Shown in pieces: positions 51,679 to 60,523 of a stretch of DNA of 64,000 bases. Origin of the DNA: an uncultured bacterium. Lineage in GTDB: Bacteria; Cyanobacteriota; Vampirovibrionia; Gastranaerophilales; Gastranaerophilaceae. Location: assembly GCA_949290355.1 (NCBI GenBank), contig CASERN010000008.1:186001-250000 (forward strand), read 5' to 3'. The number at the start of each line of letters is the position of its first letter. Positions within the stretch are counted from its first letter, which is position 1. The position numbers and the translations under genes are program-made. The notes beneath the pieces are model-generated. The model worked only from the letters and a program-made list of their open reading frames with translations, searched no databases and was not told where the DNA came from.

Positions 51679-51939
51679 TTATACTTTTGCTTTGAATTGA
51701 CTTAGACATTTTGCCAGCTGATCGGGACAGCTTGTTGGTTTATCCCCGCATTTTATACCTGAAAATTTTTCTATCACGTCATCAATTTTCATTCCTTTTA
51801 CAAGGCTTTTGATACCCAAAAGATTTCCAGGACATCCGCCTAAAAAGTCAACGTCAGCTATTGTCTCATCATCATTTAATTTAATCTGCATTAATTGACA
51901 GCAAGTACCTTGTGTACGGTATTGAATTACTTTTTCCAT
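51679..51939 (-). CDS. TSCPD-domain protein (TIGR03905 family)
   Basis: 86 residues. The Cys-containing motifs YRTQGTCCQLMQIKL, FLGGCPGNLLGI and CGDKPTSCPDQLAKCL define the TSCPD domain, otherwise found at the C-terminus of B12-dependent ribonucleotide reductases (NrdJ), where it binds metal or assists redox. The free-standing form is of unknown function. Start ATG 51939 behind GGAGATA. Monocistronic with its own terminator. Confidence 0.85.
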   Translation of the reverse strand: MEKVIQYRTQGTCCQLMQIKLNDDETIADVDFLGGCPGNLLGIKSLVKGMKIDDVIEKFSGIKCGDKPTSCPDQLAKCLSQFKAKV

Positions 51940-51985
51940 TTTTTTATCTCCATAGCAATTTTACTATGACATTCTAATACAAACA

Positions 51986-52014
51986 TTGACAAAACAGCTA
52001 ACCATTATTAATAT
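51986..52014 (+). promoter_or_regulatory. Consensus promoter of a probably leaderless exported-protein gene
   Basis: TTGACA (51986-51991), 17 bp, TAATAT (52009-52014), then 6 nt to the ATG at 52021. One of the strongest -35/-10 pairs in the window, with no room for a ribosome-binding site. Confidence 0.6.
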
Positions 52015-52020
52015 TCAAAT

Positions 52021-52551
52021 ATGATAAAAAAAATAATTATAATTTTATGTATATTAATAATACAACCTGCATTTTCCGAAACTTTTTTGACAGGTAAAAT
52101 TGATTATACCGTAAATTCAGCCAGAGAAGAACTTTTAAATACAGAAACTCCGAAAATTTCTCCAACTCTTATCTCTCAAAATATTATTGATAAAAATTAT
52201 AAAGAGAATTTAAAGTACTTTTTACAAGGCAATATTAACTTAAAAGATAGAACATTAGCATTTTTTTCAGATTCGACTTATGCAGTTATGTATAATGATG
52301 ACAAATTGCACGTTTGGTACTATTCAAAAGACGGAACTTTAAATTATGCTGAAACAAAAGATAAATTGGATTATCCATATAAATCCTATAAGTATTCACT
52401 TTCTGGGGAATTGATTAATATGGGGTTTCGCATATCAAAAGGTGAGACTTTCATTTATGATCCAAAAGGAAAACTTATAGCTCACTGGAAAGGTAAATAT
52501 GCTTATGATGAAAACGGTAATGTTATCATGAGTAGAAAATATTCAGATTAA
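52021..52551 (+). CDS. Exported protein with YwqK-like repeats
   Basis: 176 residues. Signal peptide MIKKIIIILCILIIQPAFSE, then a C-terminal region of repeated short beta-hairpins: DKLHVWYYSKDGTLNYAE, LSGELINMGFRISKGETF, YDPKGKLIAHWKGKYAYDENGNV, similar to MORN/YwqK-type repeats. Secreted or periplasmic; role unknown. Promoter with -10 ending 6 nt upstream; no Shine-Dalgarno sequence. Confidence 0.65.
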   Translation: MIKKIIIILCILIIQPAFSETFLTGKIDYTVNSAREELLNTETPKISPTLISQNIIDKNYKENLKYFLQGNINLKDRTLAFFSDSTYAVMYNDDKLHVWYYSKDGTLNYAETKDKLDYPYKSYKYSLSGELINMGFRISKGETFIYDPKGKLIAHWKGKYAYDENGNVIMSRKYSD

Positions 52552-52558
52552 AAAAATA

Positions 52559-52574
52559 CCGGTAATTATACCGG
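52559..52574. terminator. Short intrinsic terminator
   Basis: CCGGTA/TACCGG stem with ATTA loop, A-run on the left and T-run on the right, between the convergent exported-protein and nitroreductase genes. Confidence 0.7.
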
Positions 52575-52579
52575 CATTT

Positions 52580-53443
52580 TTATTTGAAATTCCAAAAATA
52601 TCTTTTTATTTTATCCATAAAACCTAATTTTTTGAAATCGCCTTTTTTCACAGATTCAATCTCAAATGGCTCTGGCTGAGTTGTTCTTGAATATTTAATA
52701 TCAGGTTCCCCAAACAGCATAACATAAGATGGTTTGTAACCTTTTGGGATATTAAGATATTCTGATAATTCAGGCATTACCAAAAGACAAAATTCCGCAA
52801 GACCACACCAACAAGTTCCTATATTCATACTCTGAGCATACAGCTCAAAATAACTTAAAGCAATCATTGGATCCACATTATAACAAGGAGCATTTGTAGG
52901 AGCGGATACCACAACAAGATGAGGCGCCCCTCTAAATATTACATCATCTCCATTTAAAAAGAATTTTAACCTCTTATTGAATTTATCTACAATTGCTTTT
53001 ACTGTTTTTTTAGTTAATGCATCAACAATTTTTGTATTCACATATTCTCTGAATTGATCCATGACTTCTATATCATCAATAAATGCGAAATGAAGTTTGT
53101 GAAAATTGCAGCCTGTAGGTGTCCATTTTAGCATTTCTTTTAATTTTTGCATCTTGTCATGAGAAAGATTTTCCTTTTTATAGTGTCTATAACTTCTTCT
53201 TGATTTTATCAAATTTAAAATCATATCGGGATTTTGTGAATAAATTTTTTCTGAATTTTCAGGATTTTTACCACATACAGACAAAGCACCTACTGGACAT
53301 ATTGCCAAACAGTGTTGGCACTTAAAGCATTTTTCTTCATCAATTACCGGAATTTTTTCATCATTAAACTCAAGAGCCTTTGCAGAACAATCTTTTATAC
53401 AAAGCCCGCAATGGATACATTTACTTTCATCAATTTCAAACAT
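52580..53443 (-). CDS. Ferredoxin-nitroreductase fusion protein
   Basis: 287 residues. N-terminal 60 residues carry two 4Fe-4S motifs, CIHCGLCIKDC and CFKCQHCLAICPVG. The rest is a nitroreductase FMN domain: SRRSYRHYKKENLS, WTPTGCNFHKLHFAFI, GAPHLVVVSAP and CWCGLAEF. Such proteins are common in anaerobes and pass ferredoxin electrons to flavin to reduce nitro compounds or other acceptors; substrate unknown. Start ATG 53443 behind AGAGGTAG. Confidence 0.87.
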   Translation of the reverse strand: MFEIDESKCIHCGLCIKDCSAKALEFNDEKIPVIDEEKCFKCQHCLAICPVGALSVCGKNPENSEKIYSQNPDMILNLIKSRRSYRHYKKENLSHDKMQKLKEMLKWTPTGCNFHKLHFAFIDDIEVMDQFREYVNTKIVDALTKKTVKAIVDKFNKRLKFFLNGDDVIFRGAPHLVVVSAPTNAPCYNVDPMIALSYFELYAQSMNIGTCWCGLAEFCLLVMPELSEYLNIPKGYKPSYVMLFGEPDIKYSRTTQPEPFEIESVKKGDFKKLGFMDKIKRYFWNFK

Positions 53444-53550
53444 AATAACTACCTCTTATTAATTCGACAATATCAGTATACATAAAACAAAAAATCTTTA
53501 CCGACATTTAAATTGATGTTATACTTTTTTATAAAAACGGATATAAATAT

Positions 53551-54858
53551 ATGAAAAAATTCATAATACTAATTTTAATATTATTAATTTGCCCTGCAAG
53601 TTTTGGAGAACAGGAAATTAAAAAAATTTCACTCCAAGAAGCTCTTGACATAGCAGTTAAAAATAATATTGATTACCAAGCCTCAAAGCTCAATATTGAT
53701 ATTGCAAAAAATAAAGTCAAAGAATCAAATAGATTACAAAATCCAGAAATTAATACTTTTTTTAATATTGGAGATATAGGCAAGGGAAACCCCCAAACAG
53801 CAGGATTAAGTGAAAAAATTGAAATTGCAAAACGTGATGCAAGAAAAAAATTAGCTCTGTCAAATCTTGAACTTGAAAAACAAAATCTTAACTATACCGA
53901 ATTTGATTTAAAAATGGACGTAAGAGAAGCTTATGTAAATCTTGTAGCTGCAAAAGAAATTTTAATAGTGCTTGAACAAAGACGAAAACTTTTGAATGAT
54001 TTGCTAGCTATTGCTAAGAAACGTGTTGCAGCAGGTGAAGTTGAAGAAATTGATGTTATACAAACAGAAATCGCATTAAATCAGCTTGTAATCCAAGTTA
54101 ACAGCCAAAAAGCAAATGTTAAAAGCGCAATGTACGATTTCACAAAAGCTATTAATTCAGGGGAAAAAAGTGCTGTCAAATATGATGCTCAAGATGACAA
54201 TTTTTCCGATAAAGAAGATTTTATAGCACTTTTGAGTCCTAAACCACTTGATAAATTACCATCATTTGACTCTATTGCTCAAAACTCTTTGAAAAATAGA
54301 TATGACATAAAAATTGCTAAACAACAAATTGATATAGCAAAGAAAAATTTGATATATGTTGGCAGACAAAGAATTCCGGATATAGAATTTCAAGGCGGAT
54401 ATGGTTTTATGACTAAAGCAATGAGTGAAACAGGCAATTATACAAACGGAGCATATGCAGGTGCTAATATTGTTAATATCCCACTTTTCTACTCATACAA
54501 ACCCGAAATTCAAAATGCTAAAATGCAAGTTGACCAAGCTGAAATGAACTATATATCAACTCAAAATAAAGCTTTAAACGATTTAAACAGCGCATATGAA
54601 AAATTTGTTACTGCTAAAATAAACTTAAATTATTATAATGATAATTTGTTAAAAAACTCAAACGAACTTATCAAAGTTGCAAAAAAGAATTATGCTTCAG
54701 GGAAATCGAGTTTGACAACTTTAATAGTTATGGAACAATCATACCGATCAATTGTAGCGGGTTATACATATGCACTTGCAGATTATTACAAATGTTGGAT
54801 TAACTTCCTGAGAGAAGTTAATTCCGAAAATTTTGATTTAAATGAAGAAACTATATAA
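53551..54858 (+). CDS. TolC-family outer membrane efflux protein
   Basis: 435 residues. Signal peptide MKKFIILILILLICPASFGE, then the two TolC-type repeats with long alpha-helical hairpins: ISLQEALDIAVKNNIDYQASKLNIDIAKNKV ... and FDSIAQNSLKNRYDIKIAKQQIDIAKKNL, ending in a helical region. Trimeric outer-membrane duct used by type I secretion, RND or other exporters, CusC/CzcC-like in length. No inner-membrane partner is adjacent. An extended -10 (TGTTATACT, 53517-53525) lies upstream. Next gene starts 18 bp downstream. Confidence 0.87.
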   Translation: MKKFIILILILLICPASFGEQEIKKISLQEALDIAVKNNIDYQASKLNIDIAKNKVKESNRLQNPEINTFFNIGDIGKGNPQTAGLSEKIEIAKRDARKKLALSNLELEKQNLNYTEFDLKMDVREAYVNLVAAKEILIVLEQRRKLLNDLLAIAKKRVAAGEVEEIDVIQTEIALNQLVIQVNSQKANVKSAMYDFTKAINSGEKSAVKYDAQDDNFSDKEDFIALLSPKPLDKLPSFDSIAQNSLKNRYDIKIAKQQIDIAKKNLIYVGRQRIPDIEFQGGYGFMTKAMSETGNYTNGAYAGANIVNIPLFYSYKPEIQNAKMQVDQAEMNYISTQNKALNDLNSAYEKFVTAKINLNYYNDNLLKNSNELIKVAKKNYASGKSSLTTLIVMEQSYRSIVAGYTYALADYYKCWINFLREVNSENFDLNEETI

Positions 54859-54876
54859 CAGTTAATAGAGGATAAA

Positions 54877-56610
54877 ATGGTATCACAAGAAAAAATAATA
54901 AAAGTCGCAAGAGGAATAGAAAAAGCTGATTTAGTAATAAAAAATGCAAATATAATAAATGTGCTATCTGAAGAAATTCACAAAAATGATATAGCAATAT
55001 GTGATGGAATTATTGCAGGAATAGGAGAAAACTACGAAGGTAAAAAAGAAATTAATATTAATGGAGCATATGTTAGTCCTGCATTTATTGATGGACATGT
55101 CCACCTTGAAAGCTCAATGATGCTTCCTGATGAATTTGCGAAAGCAGTTGTTCCTTGCGGCACGACTACAGTTATTATTGACCCACATGAAATTTCAAAT
55201 GTTTTAGGATTGCATGGTATAAGTTATATGCATGAAGCAGTTAAAAATATACCGCTTAATGTATATACAATGCTCCCATCCTGTGTACCTGCTACTCCTT
55301 ATGAAACATCTGGTTTTGATTTAAACAGCTATGACCTTGCTCTTTTAATAGATAGCCCTTGGGTTTTAGGTATTGCAGAAATGATGAATTACTCAGGTCT
55401 TTTAAATTTAGATAAAAATGTCCTCGCAAAACTTGATCTAGCAAAATCAAAAGGGAAAAGAATTGATGGTCATGCCCCATTTTTAAGCGGCAAAGATCTT
55501 TGTGCATATGTAGCAAGCGGAGTAAAATCAGACCATGAATGCACAAACCCTAAAGAGGCAATCGAAAAAATCCGTCTCGGGATGTATATCATGATTAGAG
55601 AAGGAACAGCTGCAAAAGATTTAGATGCTTTAATTCCTGTTTTGAAAGAAAAAAATACAAGAAAATGCATGTTTGTAACAGACGATAGACACCCAAAAGA
55701 TTTGAAAGTTCATATTAATGATATGGTAAGAAGAGCTGTTGATGCCGGTGTAGATATTATTAAAGCTGTTCAAATAGGGAGTTTGAATACCGCAGAATAT
55801 TTCGGATTAAAAACTCAAGGTGCTGTTGCTCCAGGATATAAAGCAGATTTACTTATCTTACCTGACTTAAAAACTTTTAAACCTGATATCGTTATAAAAG
55901 ATGGGAAAATTGTTGCTGAAAACGGGCAATTATTAAAAACTTTTGCAAAATCTGAAAAACCATCCGTCAGAAGTTCAATTAATGTACATTGGATTGAAAA
56001 AAAGGATTTTGAAATAAAAGGCACTTCCAAGTTTGTTAATACTATTGAAATTATCCCACATCAACTGGTAACAAAAAATTCTATATATGAAGCAAAATGT
56101 GAAAATAACCTTTTGCAAAGTAATATAGACAAAGATGTTTTAAAAATACTTGTTATGGAACGTCATCGAGCAACCGGCAATATCGGCAAAGGCTTTGTCA
56201 AAGGATTTAACCTCAAATCAGGCGCAATAGCCTCTACTGTAGCTCACGATTCTCACAACATGATTATTGTAGGAACAAATGATGATGATATGTACACAGC
56301 TGCAGTTGAGCTTGTAAAAATGCAAGGCGGCAAAGTTGTAGTTAATAATGGTAAAATAATTGCCAAATTGCCACTACCTATTGCAGGACTTATGTCTGAT
56401 AAAGATCTTGATTATGTTATAAAACATTGTGAAAAGTTAAATGAAGCTGTAAAGGATTTAGGATGCACCTTAGATGATGCATTTATGACAATGAGTTTTT
56501 TGTCATTACCTGTTATTCCGGAATTGAAAATTACCGACAAAGGACTTTTTAGTACAAAAACATGGGGATTTATTGATATTGATCCTGATAAACAATTTAT
56601 CAAAAAATAA
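54877..56610 (+). CDS. ade: Adenine deaminase
   Basis: 577 residues, amidohydrolase superfamily. Converts adenine to hypoxanthine and ammonia. Family signatures: NANIINVLSEEIHKNDIAI, metal site FIDGHVHLESSMM, CGTTTVIIDPHEISNV, GVKSDHECTNPKEA, FVTDDRHPKDL, and the C-terminal adenine deaminase domain with RHRATGNIGKGFVKGF and HDSHNMIIVGTNDDDM. Length is normal for bacterial Ade. Start ATG 54877 behind AGAGGATA; probably cotranscribed with the TolC-like gene without functional link. Confidence 0.92.
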   Translation: MVSQEKIIKVARGIEKADLVIKNANIINVLSEEIHKNDIAICDGIIAGIGENYEGKKEININGAYVSPAFIDGHVHLESSMMLPDEFAKAVVPCGTTTVIIDPHEISNVLGLHGISYMHEAVKNIPLNVYTMLPSCVPATPYETSGFDLNSYDLALLIDSPWVLGIAEMMNYSGLLNLDKNVLAKLDLAKSKGKRIDGHAPFLSGKDLCAYVASGVKSDHECTNPKEAIEKIRLGMYIMIREGTAAKDLDALIPVLKEKNTRKCMFVTDDRHPKDLKVHINDMVRRAVDAGVDIIKAVQIGSLNTAEYFGLKTQGAVAPGYKADLLILPDLKTFKPDIVIKDGKIVAENGQLLKTFAKSEKPSVRSSINVHWIEKKDFEIKGTSKFVNTIEIIPHQLVTKNSIYEAKCENNLLQSNIDKDVLKILVMERHRATGNIGKGFVKGFNLKSGAIASTVAHDSHNMIIVGTNDDDMYTAAVELVKMQGGKVVVNNGKIIAKLPLPIAGLMSDKDLDYVIKHCEKLNEAVKDLGCTLDDAFMTMSFLSLPVIPELKITDKGLFSTKTWGFIDIDPDKQFIKK

Positions 56611-56617
56611 AAAAAAA

Positions 56618-56640
56618 GCGATTCTAAAAATTAGAATCGC
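56618..56640. terminator. Bidirectional intrinsic terminator
   Basis: GCGATTCTAA (56618-56627) and TTAGAATCGC (56631-56640), perfect 10-bp stem, A-run before and T-run after, shared by ade and the convergent adhesin gene. Confidence 0.9.
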
Positions 56641-56661
56641 TTTTTTACTATTTTTATAATT

Positions 56662-59600
56662 TTATTCATCTATTGTTGTAGTGGATATATTTTGAATTGA
56701 TTGAGCAATAGGCTGATCTTTTTCTATTAAGCTTAAATATAACAATTTGTTTGCTGTTGCTTGATCAAGATCTATGAATTTACCTCCTGCTTTTACATCA
56801 CTTGCTGAGACAATCTTAACATTAGCATCAATTTTCAAATCTCCGTAAGTTAAATGTACCGGAACAATATCACCAACTTTTAATTTCTTATTATGTTTCA
56901 ATGAAACACCGCCTCTAGAGATATCTGATATTGCGATTACATCATCACTTGATTCAAATGTAATTATATTTTGATTATCATCTGCATCAAATCTCATATA
57001 TTGACGTTTATCTATTGAATCCACTTTATCACTTACGACACGTTGTTTGTAAACAGCTTGTCCATAGTCAATATTTGGAATATCAGGATCTATATCAGTA
57101 TCAGTATCGGTATCTGCGTCAGTATCATTGTCTGTATCGGTGTCTATATCACTGTCCGCATCACTATCTGAATCGTTATCATTATCAGTATCGTTATCTG
57201 CATCAGTATCATTATCGGTATCTGTATCAGCGTCTGTATCTGTATCCGCATCAGTGTCAGTATCTGTATCGGTATCTGTATCGGTATCAGCATCTGTATC
57301 AGAATCTGAATCATTATCTATATCATTATCCGCATCAGTATCAGTATCTGTATCGGTATCATTGTCTGTATCAGTATCTATATCAGAATCTGAATCATTA
57401 TCATTATCAGTATCATTATCCGCATCAGTATCTGTATCGGTATCAGTATCAGTGTCTGTATCAATATCAGTATCTGTATCAGTATCAGTATCTGTATCGG
57501 TATCATTATCTGTATCAATAATAACTTCATCTTCTTCAGGAACAACTAAGTTATCATCATCTTCTTCTGTTCCTTGCTTATCGTCATCATTTCCGCCGTT
57601 TACGCCATCGTATCCATCATCACCGCCTTGTGAGCTTCCGCCATAATAGTAGTTACGATCTTCAGGATTTTCGCCAATTCCTTCAACATCATCAGGACGT
57701 ACAGCTTTTGCTCTGATTGAAATTTCCGAATTATTATCGTCAGAAGCATTGTCTAATTTATTAGTAAATGGATCTTTTGTTACTGTAGATACTTTATTTT
57801 CTCCACGGTGTTTACCCATATTGAAATAGTATCCTCCAGCATATGCATTATCTGCAACTAACGTTAAATCTTGTTCATGAATAACATTTCCATCTTCATC
57901 AAATCTACCATTTCCATCGTTGCCTTGGCCTTTTAATGTACCATTTTTAACAACAATTGTAGAATCTGCAGCATGTTCATATTCAGGAGCTTCACTTTCA
58001 TCCCAGTAACTTCCCAAATCAAGTGCTGTTAATTTAGCTTTTTCAGGATGAATATTTGTATTTTCTCCGTAGTAATCCTGAGCATATGTAGGAACTTCAC
58101 CAAGGTGTTCAACATACATATTTTTACCACGAGTAGTTAAATCTATTCTGTTAGCAGCTGTTGTTTCTCTTACATATACATCACCTGAAAATTCTGCATT
58201 AATTGAACCTTCACGTGAAATCAAACCGCCAACGTTTGTATCAAGTTTTTCACCAGATTCGCTGTCTAATCCTTTAATATTGATATCTTTAATAGCAAGC
58301 ATATCAACACCGTATTGTCCTTCGTTTACATCTGTAGGAACATGTGGATTTCTCGCATCATCACCGTAAAATACATTAGCATCACCTTGTCTGAAAGTTA
58401 AAGCATCACCTGCTTTACCAATATTTCCGCTTGCTATGATTGAAATACCTTTACCTTCAACGCTAGGAGTATCTTTATCTTTACCTGCAGCATTTACAAC
58501 ATCATATGATTGAGAACCTTTTGTTGTAGAATCTGCTAAAAGAATTACACGGCCATCAGCTTTAATTTTGTTAATTTTCATATCTTTGTTCAAACTTGCA
58601 AGATTTACAAGAGAACCTGTACCAGAACTTACTGCAGTGATATCTCCATCTACAGAAACATTGATTGATTTTGTCAAATCTCTGTGATTTTGACCTACAC
58701 CAGTATAAACTCCGTCATTTGGTCCAACTTCTGAGCCAATTGCGCCATTTTGAACATCAATATTTAAGTCTGCATTATTTGAAGTTGCAATTAATATATT
58801 TTCAACGCCGTTATTCAAAAGGTTGCCATCTACAACTTGGATTGCCACATCTGCATTTGAATTTATATTATTGCTCTTACCTGCAGAACCAAGTTTCATA
58901 TCAGAATTTTTATTTACAAAATTCACTGTATTTTCTTTAGTATCGTGGTTAATATTAACAATACCTTTTATATCCATTCCACCAGAAGCTTCATTAGTCA
59001 TTGTGAAAGTTGAAGCCCCGTTAGAATTTATAACACCTGTGGTATCAACTAAAAGTTGCCCTGAAGTGTTTTTGAAAGTCATATTACCATCATTATTTGT
59101 AATATTACCTGCAACAAGAAGTCCTTCACCGCTTTCATTAGTTACTGTCATATTACCTGTATTTTCAACATTACCATTTATGGCTAGTTTTGTACCAGAA
59201 CCATTATTAGTAAATGTCATTGTAGCTTTATTTTTAACAATACCTGTTGTATCTACAAGAAGATCTCCTGCAGTGTTTGTAACTGTTAAATTTCCATTAG
59301 GGTTAGAAACTTCACCTGCGATATTAACACCTGATGAACCTGTATTAGTTATTGTAATATCGCCTCTGCCATAATTTCTAACTTTAGCACCATTTGCAAC
59401 AGATGTACCTTTTGCTGAAGATATTAAAATATTGCCGTTGCTGCTATAAAATTCATTGCCTATTTCCATGTTATTAGTGTTAACCAAACTTGTAAACAAT
59501 GCATCAGCAGCATCATGGTCAGTTAACACTTCTGTATTACCGCCAACTCCTGCAAGTAAAATACCTCCAGAGCCTAATCCGACGTTGCCGCCTTGTAAAT

Positions 59601-60378
59601 TGACATCGCCTCTTGCAAGAACTTTACCATTAATTGTAATATCTTTAGAATCAGGACTTACTAAAAGTTTATTGCCTGCTCCATCAGTCAAAGTAGATGT
59701 GTTAAATGTCTTGTCTGTCATTACAGCAGTATTTTTGCTGTTATCCCACTCAGTAGGTACAATTACAGAAGTGCCTTCAGGATTATCAGCATCATATTTT
59801 ACATCCCAATTAGTAATGTAAAATTGTTGATTTTTAGGCAAATTCAAATAATTTGATAATGTATTATAAGAATCCTGAGTTGGAGTAATAACTGATAAAT
59901 TTCCGACATTCAAAACACCGGAAGCACCAACAACAACTCCACCTGGAGCAATAAACATTAAATTACCATCAGTTTTTAATGGCCCACCTGCACTTTGTAA
60001 AGCATTGACAATACCTTCGATATTAACTCCCTGATTTACCAATGCAATAAAGGTATTGATATCTTGACTGTTAGTTTCTAAAGTCAAATCATTCCCTGTA
60101 CCTGACTGTGATTGATTTATATAGTTATAAATAAAGTTTAAAATATCACCTTTGCCAAGATTAATTTGGTCAAACTGTTTGAATCCTAAATCTCCATTAC
60201 CGGCATCAGGTCTAATATTCCAAACATTATCACCACCATTTGGGGCAATCGGTGATCCATCAGCATTTGTAATAGTAGATGCTGCCAATACCTGGTATGT
60301 CAAAGATTGTTGCATGATTAGAAGGAAACTTAAGATAAATGCTATTAACTTCCTTTTATTCGTTTTTTGAGTCATCAT
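56662..60378 (-). CDS. Exported TPS-type beta-helix protein with Asp-X stalk and C-terminal PilZ domain
   Basis: 1,238 residues. Basic N-terminus and signal peptide (LIAFILSFLLIMQQ, cleavage near AAS about residue 34). Residues about 40-180 match the TPS/haemagglutinin secretion domain (FKQFDQINLGKGDILNFI; TDGNLMFIAPGGVVVGASG). About 180-900 is a beta-helix of filamentous-haemagglutinin-like repeats (GNMTVTNESGEG, GNMTFKNTSGQLLVDTTG). Residues about 955-1098 alternate Asp with T/N/S/A/I. The last 114 residues are a PilZ domain with R-x3-R (RQYMR, 1125-1129) and D-x-S-x-x-G (DISRGG, 1152-1157), the c-di-GMP-binding pair. No TpsB transporter lies in the window. Confidence 0.8.
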   Translation of the reverse strand: MMTQKTNKRKLIAFILSFLLIMQQSLTYQVLAASTITNADGSPIAPNGGDNVWNIRPDAGNGDLGFKQFDQINLGKGDILNFIYNYINQSQSGTGNDLTLETNSQDINTFIALVNQGVNIEGIVNALQSAGGPLKTDGNLMFIAPGGVVVGASGVLNVGNLSVITPTQDSYNTLSNYLNLPKNQQFYITNWDVKYDADNPEGTSVIVPTEWDNSKNTAVMTDKTFNTSTLTDGAGNKLLVSPDSKDITINGKVLARGDVNLQGGNVGLGSGGILLAGVGGNTEVLTDHDAADALFTSLVNTNNMEIGNEFYSSNGNILISSAKGTSVANGAKVRNYGRGDITITNTGSSGVNIAGEVSNPNGNLTVTNTAGDLLVDTTGIVKNKATMTFTNNGSGTKLAINGNVENTGNMTVTNESGEGLLVAGNITNNDGNMTFKNTSGQLLVDTTGVINSNGASTFTMTNEASGGMDIKGIVNINHDTKENTVNFVNKNSDMKLGSAGKSNNINSNADVAIQVVDGNLLNNGVENILIATSNNADLNIDVQNGAIGSEVGPNDGVYTGVGQNHRDLTKSINVSVDGDITAVSSGTGSLVNLASLNKDMKINKIKADGRVILLADSTTKGSQSYDVVNAAGKDKDTPSVEGKGISIIASGNIGKAGDALTFRQGDANVFYGDDARNPHVPTDVNEGQYGVDMLAIKDINIKGLDSESGEKLDTNVGGLISREGSINAEFSGDVYVRETTAANRIDLTTRGKNMYVEHLGEVPTYAQDYYGENTNIHPEKAKLTALDLGSYWDESEAPEYEHAADSTIVVKNGTLKGQGNDGNGRFDEDGNVIHEQDLTLVADNAYAGGYYFNMGKHRGENKVSTVTKDPFTNKLDNASDDNNSEISIRAKAVRPDDVEGIGENPEDRNYYYGGSSQGGDDGYDGVNGGNDDDKQGTEEDDDNLVVPEEDEVIIDTDNDTDTDTDTDTDTDIDTDTDTDTDTDTDADNDTDNDNDSDSDIDTDTDNDTDTDTDTDADNDIDNDSDSDTDADTDTDTDTDTDTDADTDTDADTDTDNDTDADNDTDNDNDSDSDADSDIDTDTDNDTDADTDTDTDIDPDIPNIDYGQAVYKQRVVSDKVDSIDKRQYMRFDADDNQNIITFESSDDVIAISDISRGGVSLKHNKKLKVGDIVPVHLTYGDLKIDANVKIVSASDVKAGGKFIDLDQATANKLLYLSLIEKDQPIAQSIQNISTTTIDE
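57085..57516 (-). repeat. Asp-X dipeptide repeat tract (imperfect 6-bp units)
   Basis: About 432 bp coding for some 144 residues in which every second residue is Asp. Units are GAT plus a codon for Thr, Asn, Ala, Ser or Ile, with the third base of the Thr codons varying freely (ACT, ACA, ACC, ACG). Larger blocks such as DNDTDNDNDSDSD recur. The acidic stalk links beta-helix and PilZ domain. Confidence 0.9.
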
Positions 60379-60490
60379 AATTCATTGCCTCGTATATTTT
60401 GCACGTTTACACTTAAATATATAAACGGCTTTTTTGATATAAACTTTACTTTTATTTAAATAATATTTACAAATATTAATATTTTATATT

Positions 60491-60513
60491 TTCGGGAGCA
60501 TATTGCTCCCGAA
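60491..60513. terminator. Perfect hairpin downstream of the 873-residue gene
   Basis: TTCGGGAGCA and TGCTCCCGAA, 10-bp stem, 3-nt loop, 11 bp after the minus-strand stop codon. On the minus strand it is followed by AAAATATAAAATATT rather than a T-run, so intrinsic termination is uncertain; the remaining 60379-60490 is AT-rich leader of the adhesin gene. Confidence 0.45.
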
Positions 60514-60523
60514 AGCTATTCTT

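Noticed and set aside
57015..57646. Long plus-strand frames rich in Ser-Val-Ser or Tyr-Gln-Tyr across the Asp-X tract
   Set aside because: They are antisense images of the hexanucleotide repeat; the minus-strand frame extends over 1,238 residues with signal peptide and recognisable domains.
58665..59821. Several long plus-strand frames under the beta-helix region
   Set aside because: No ribosome-binding sites or recognisable domains; they mirror the repetitive coding sequence of the minus-strand gene.
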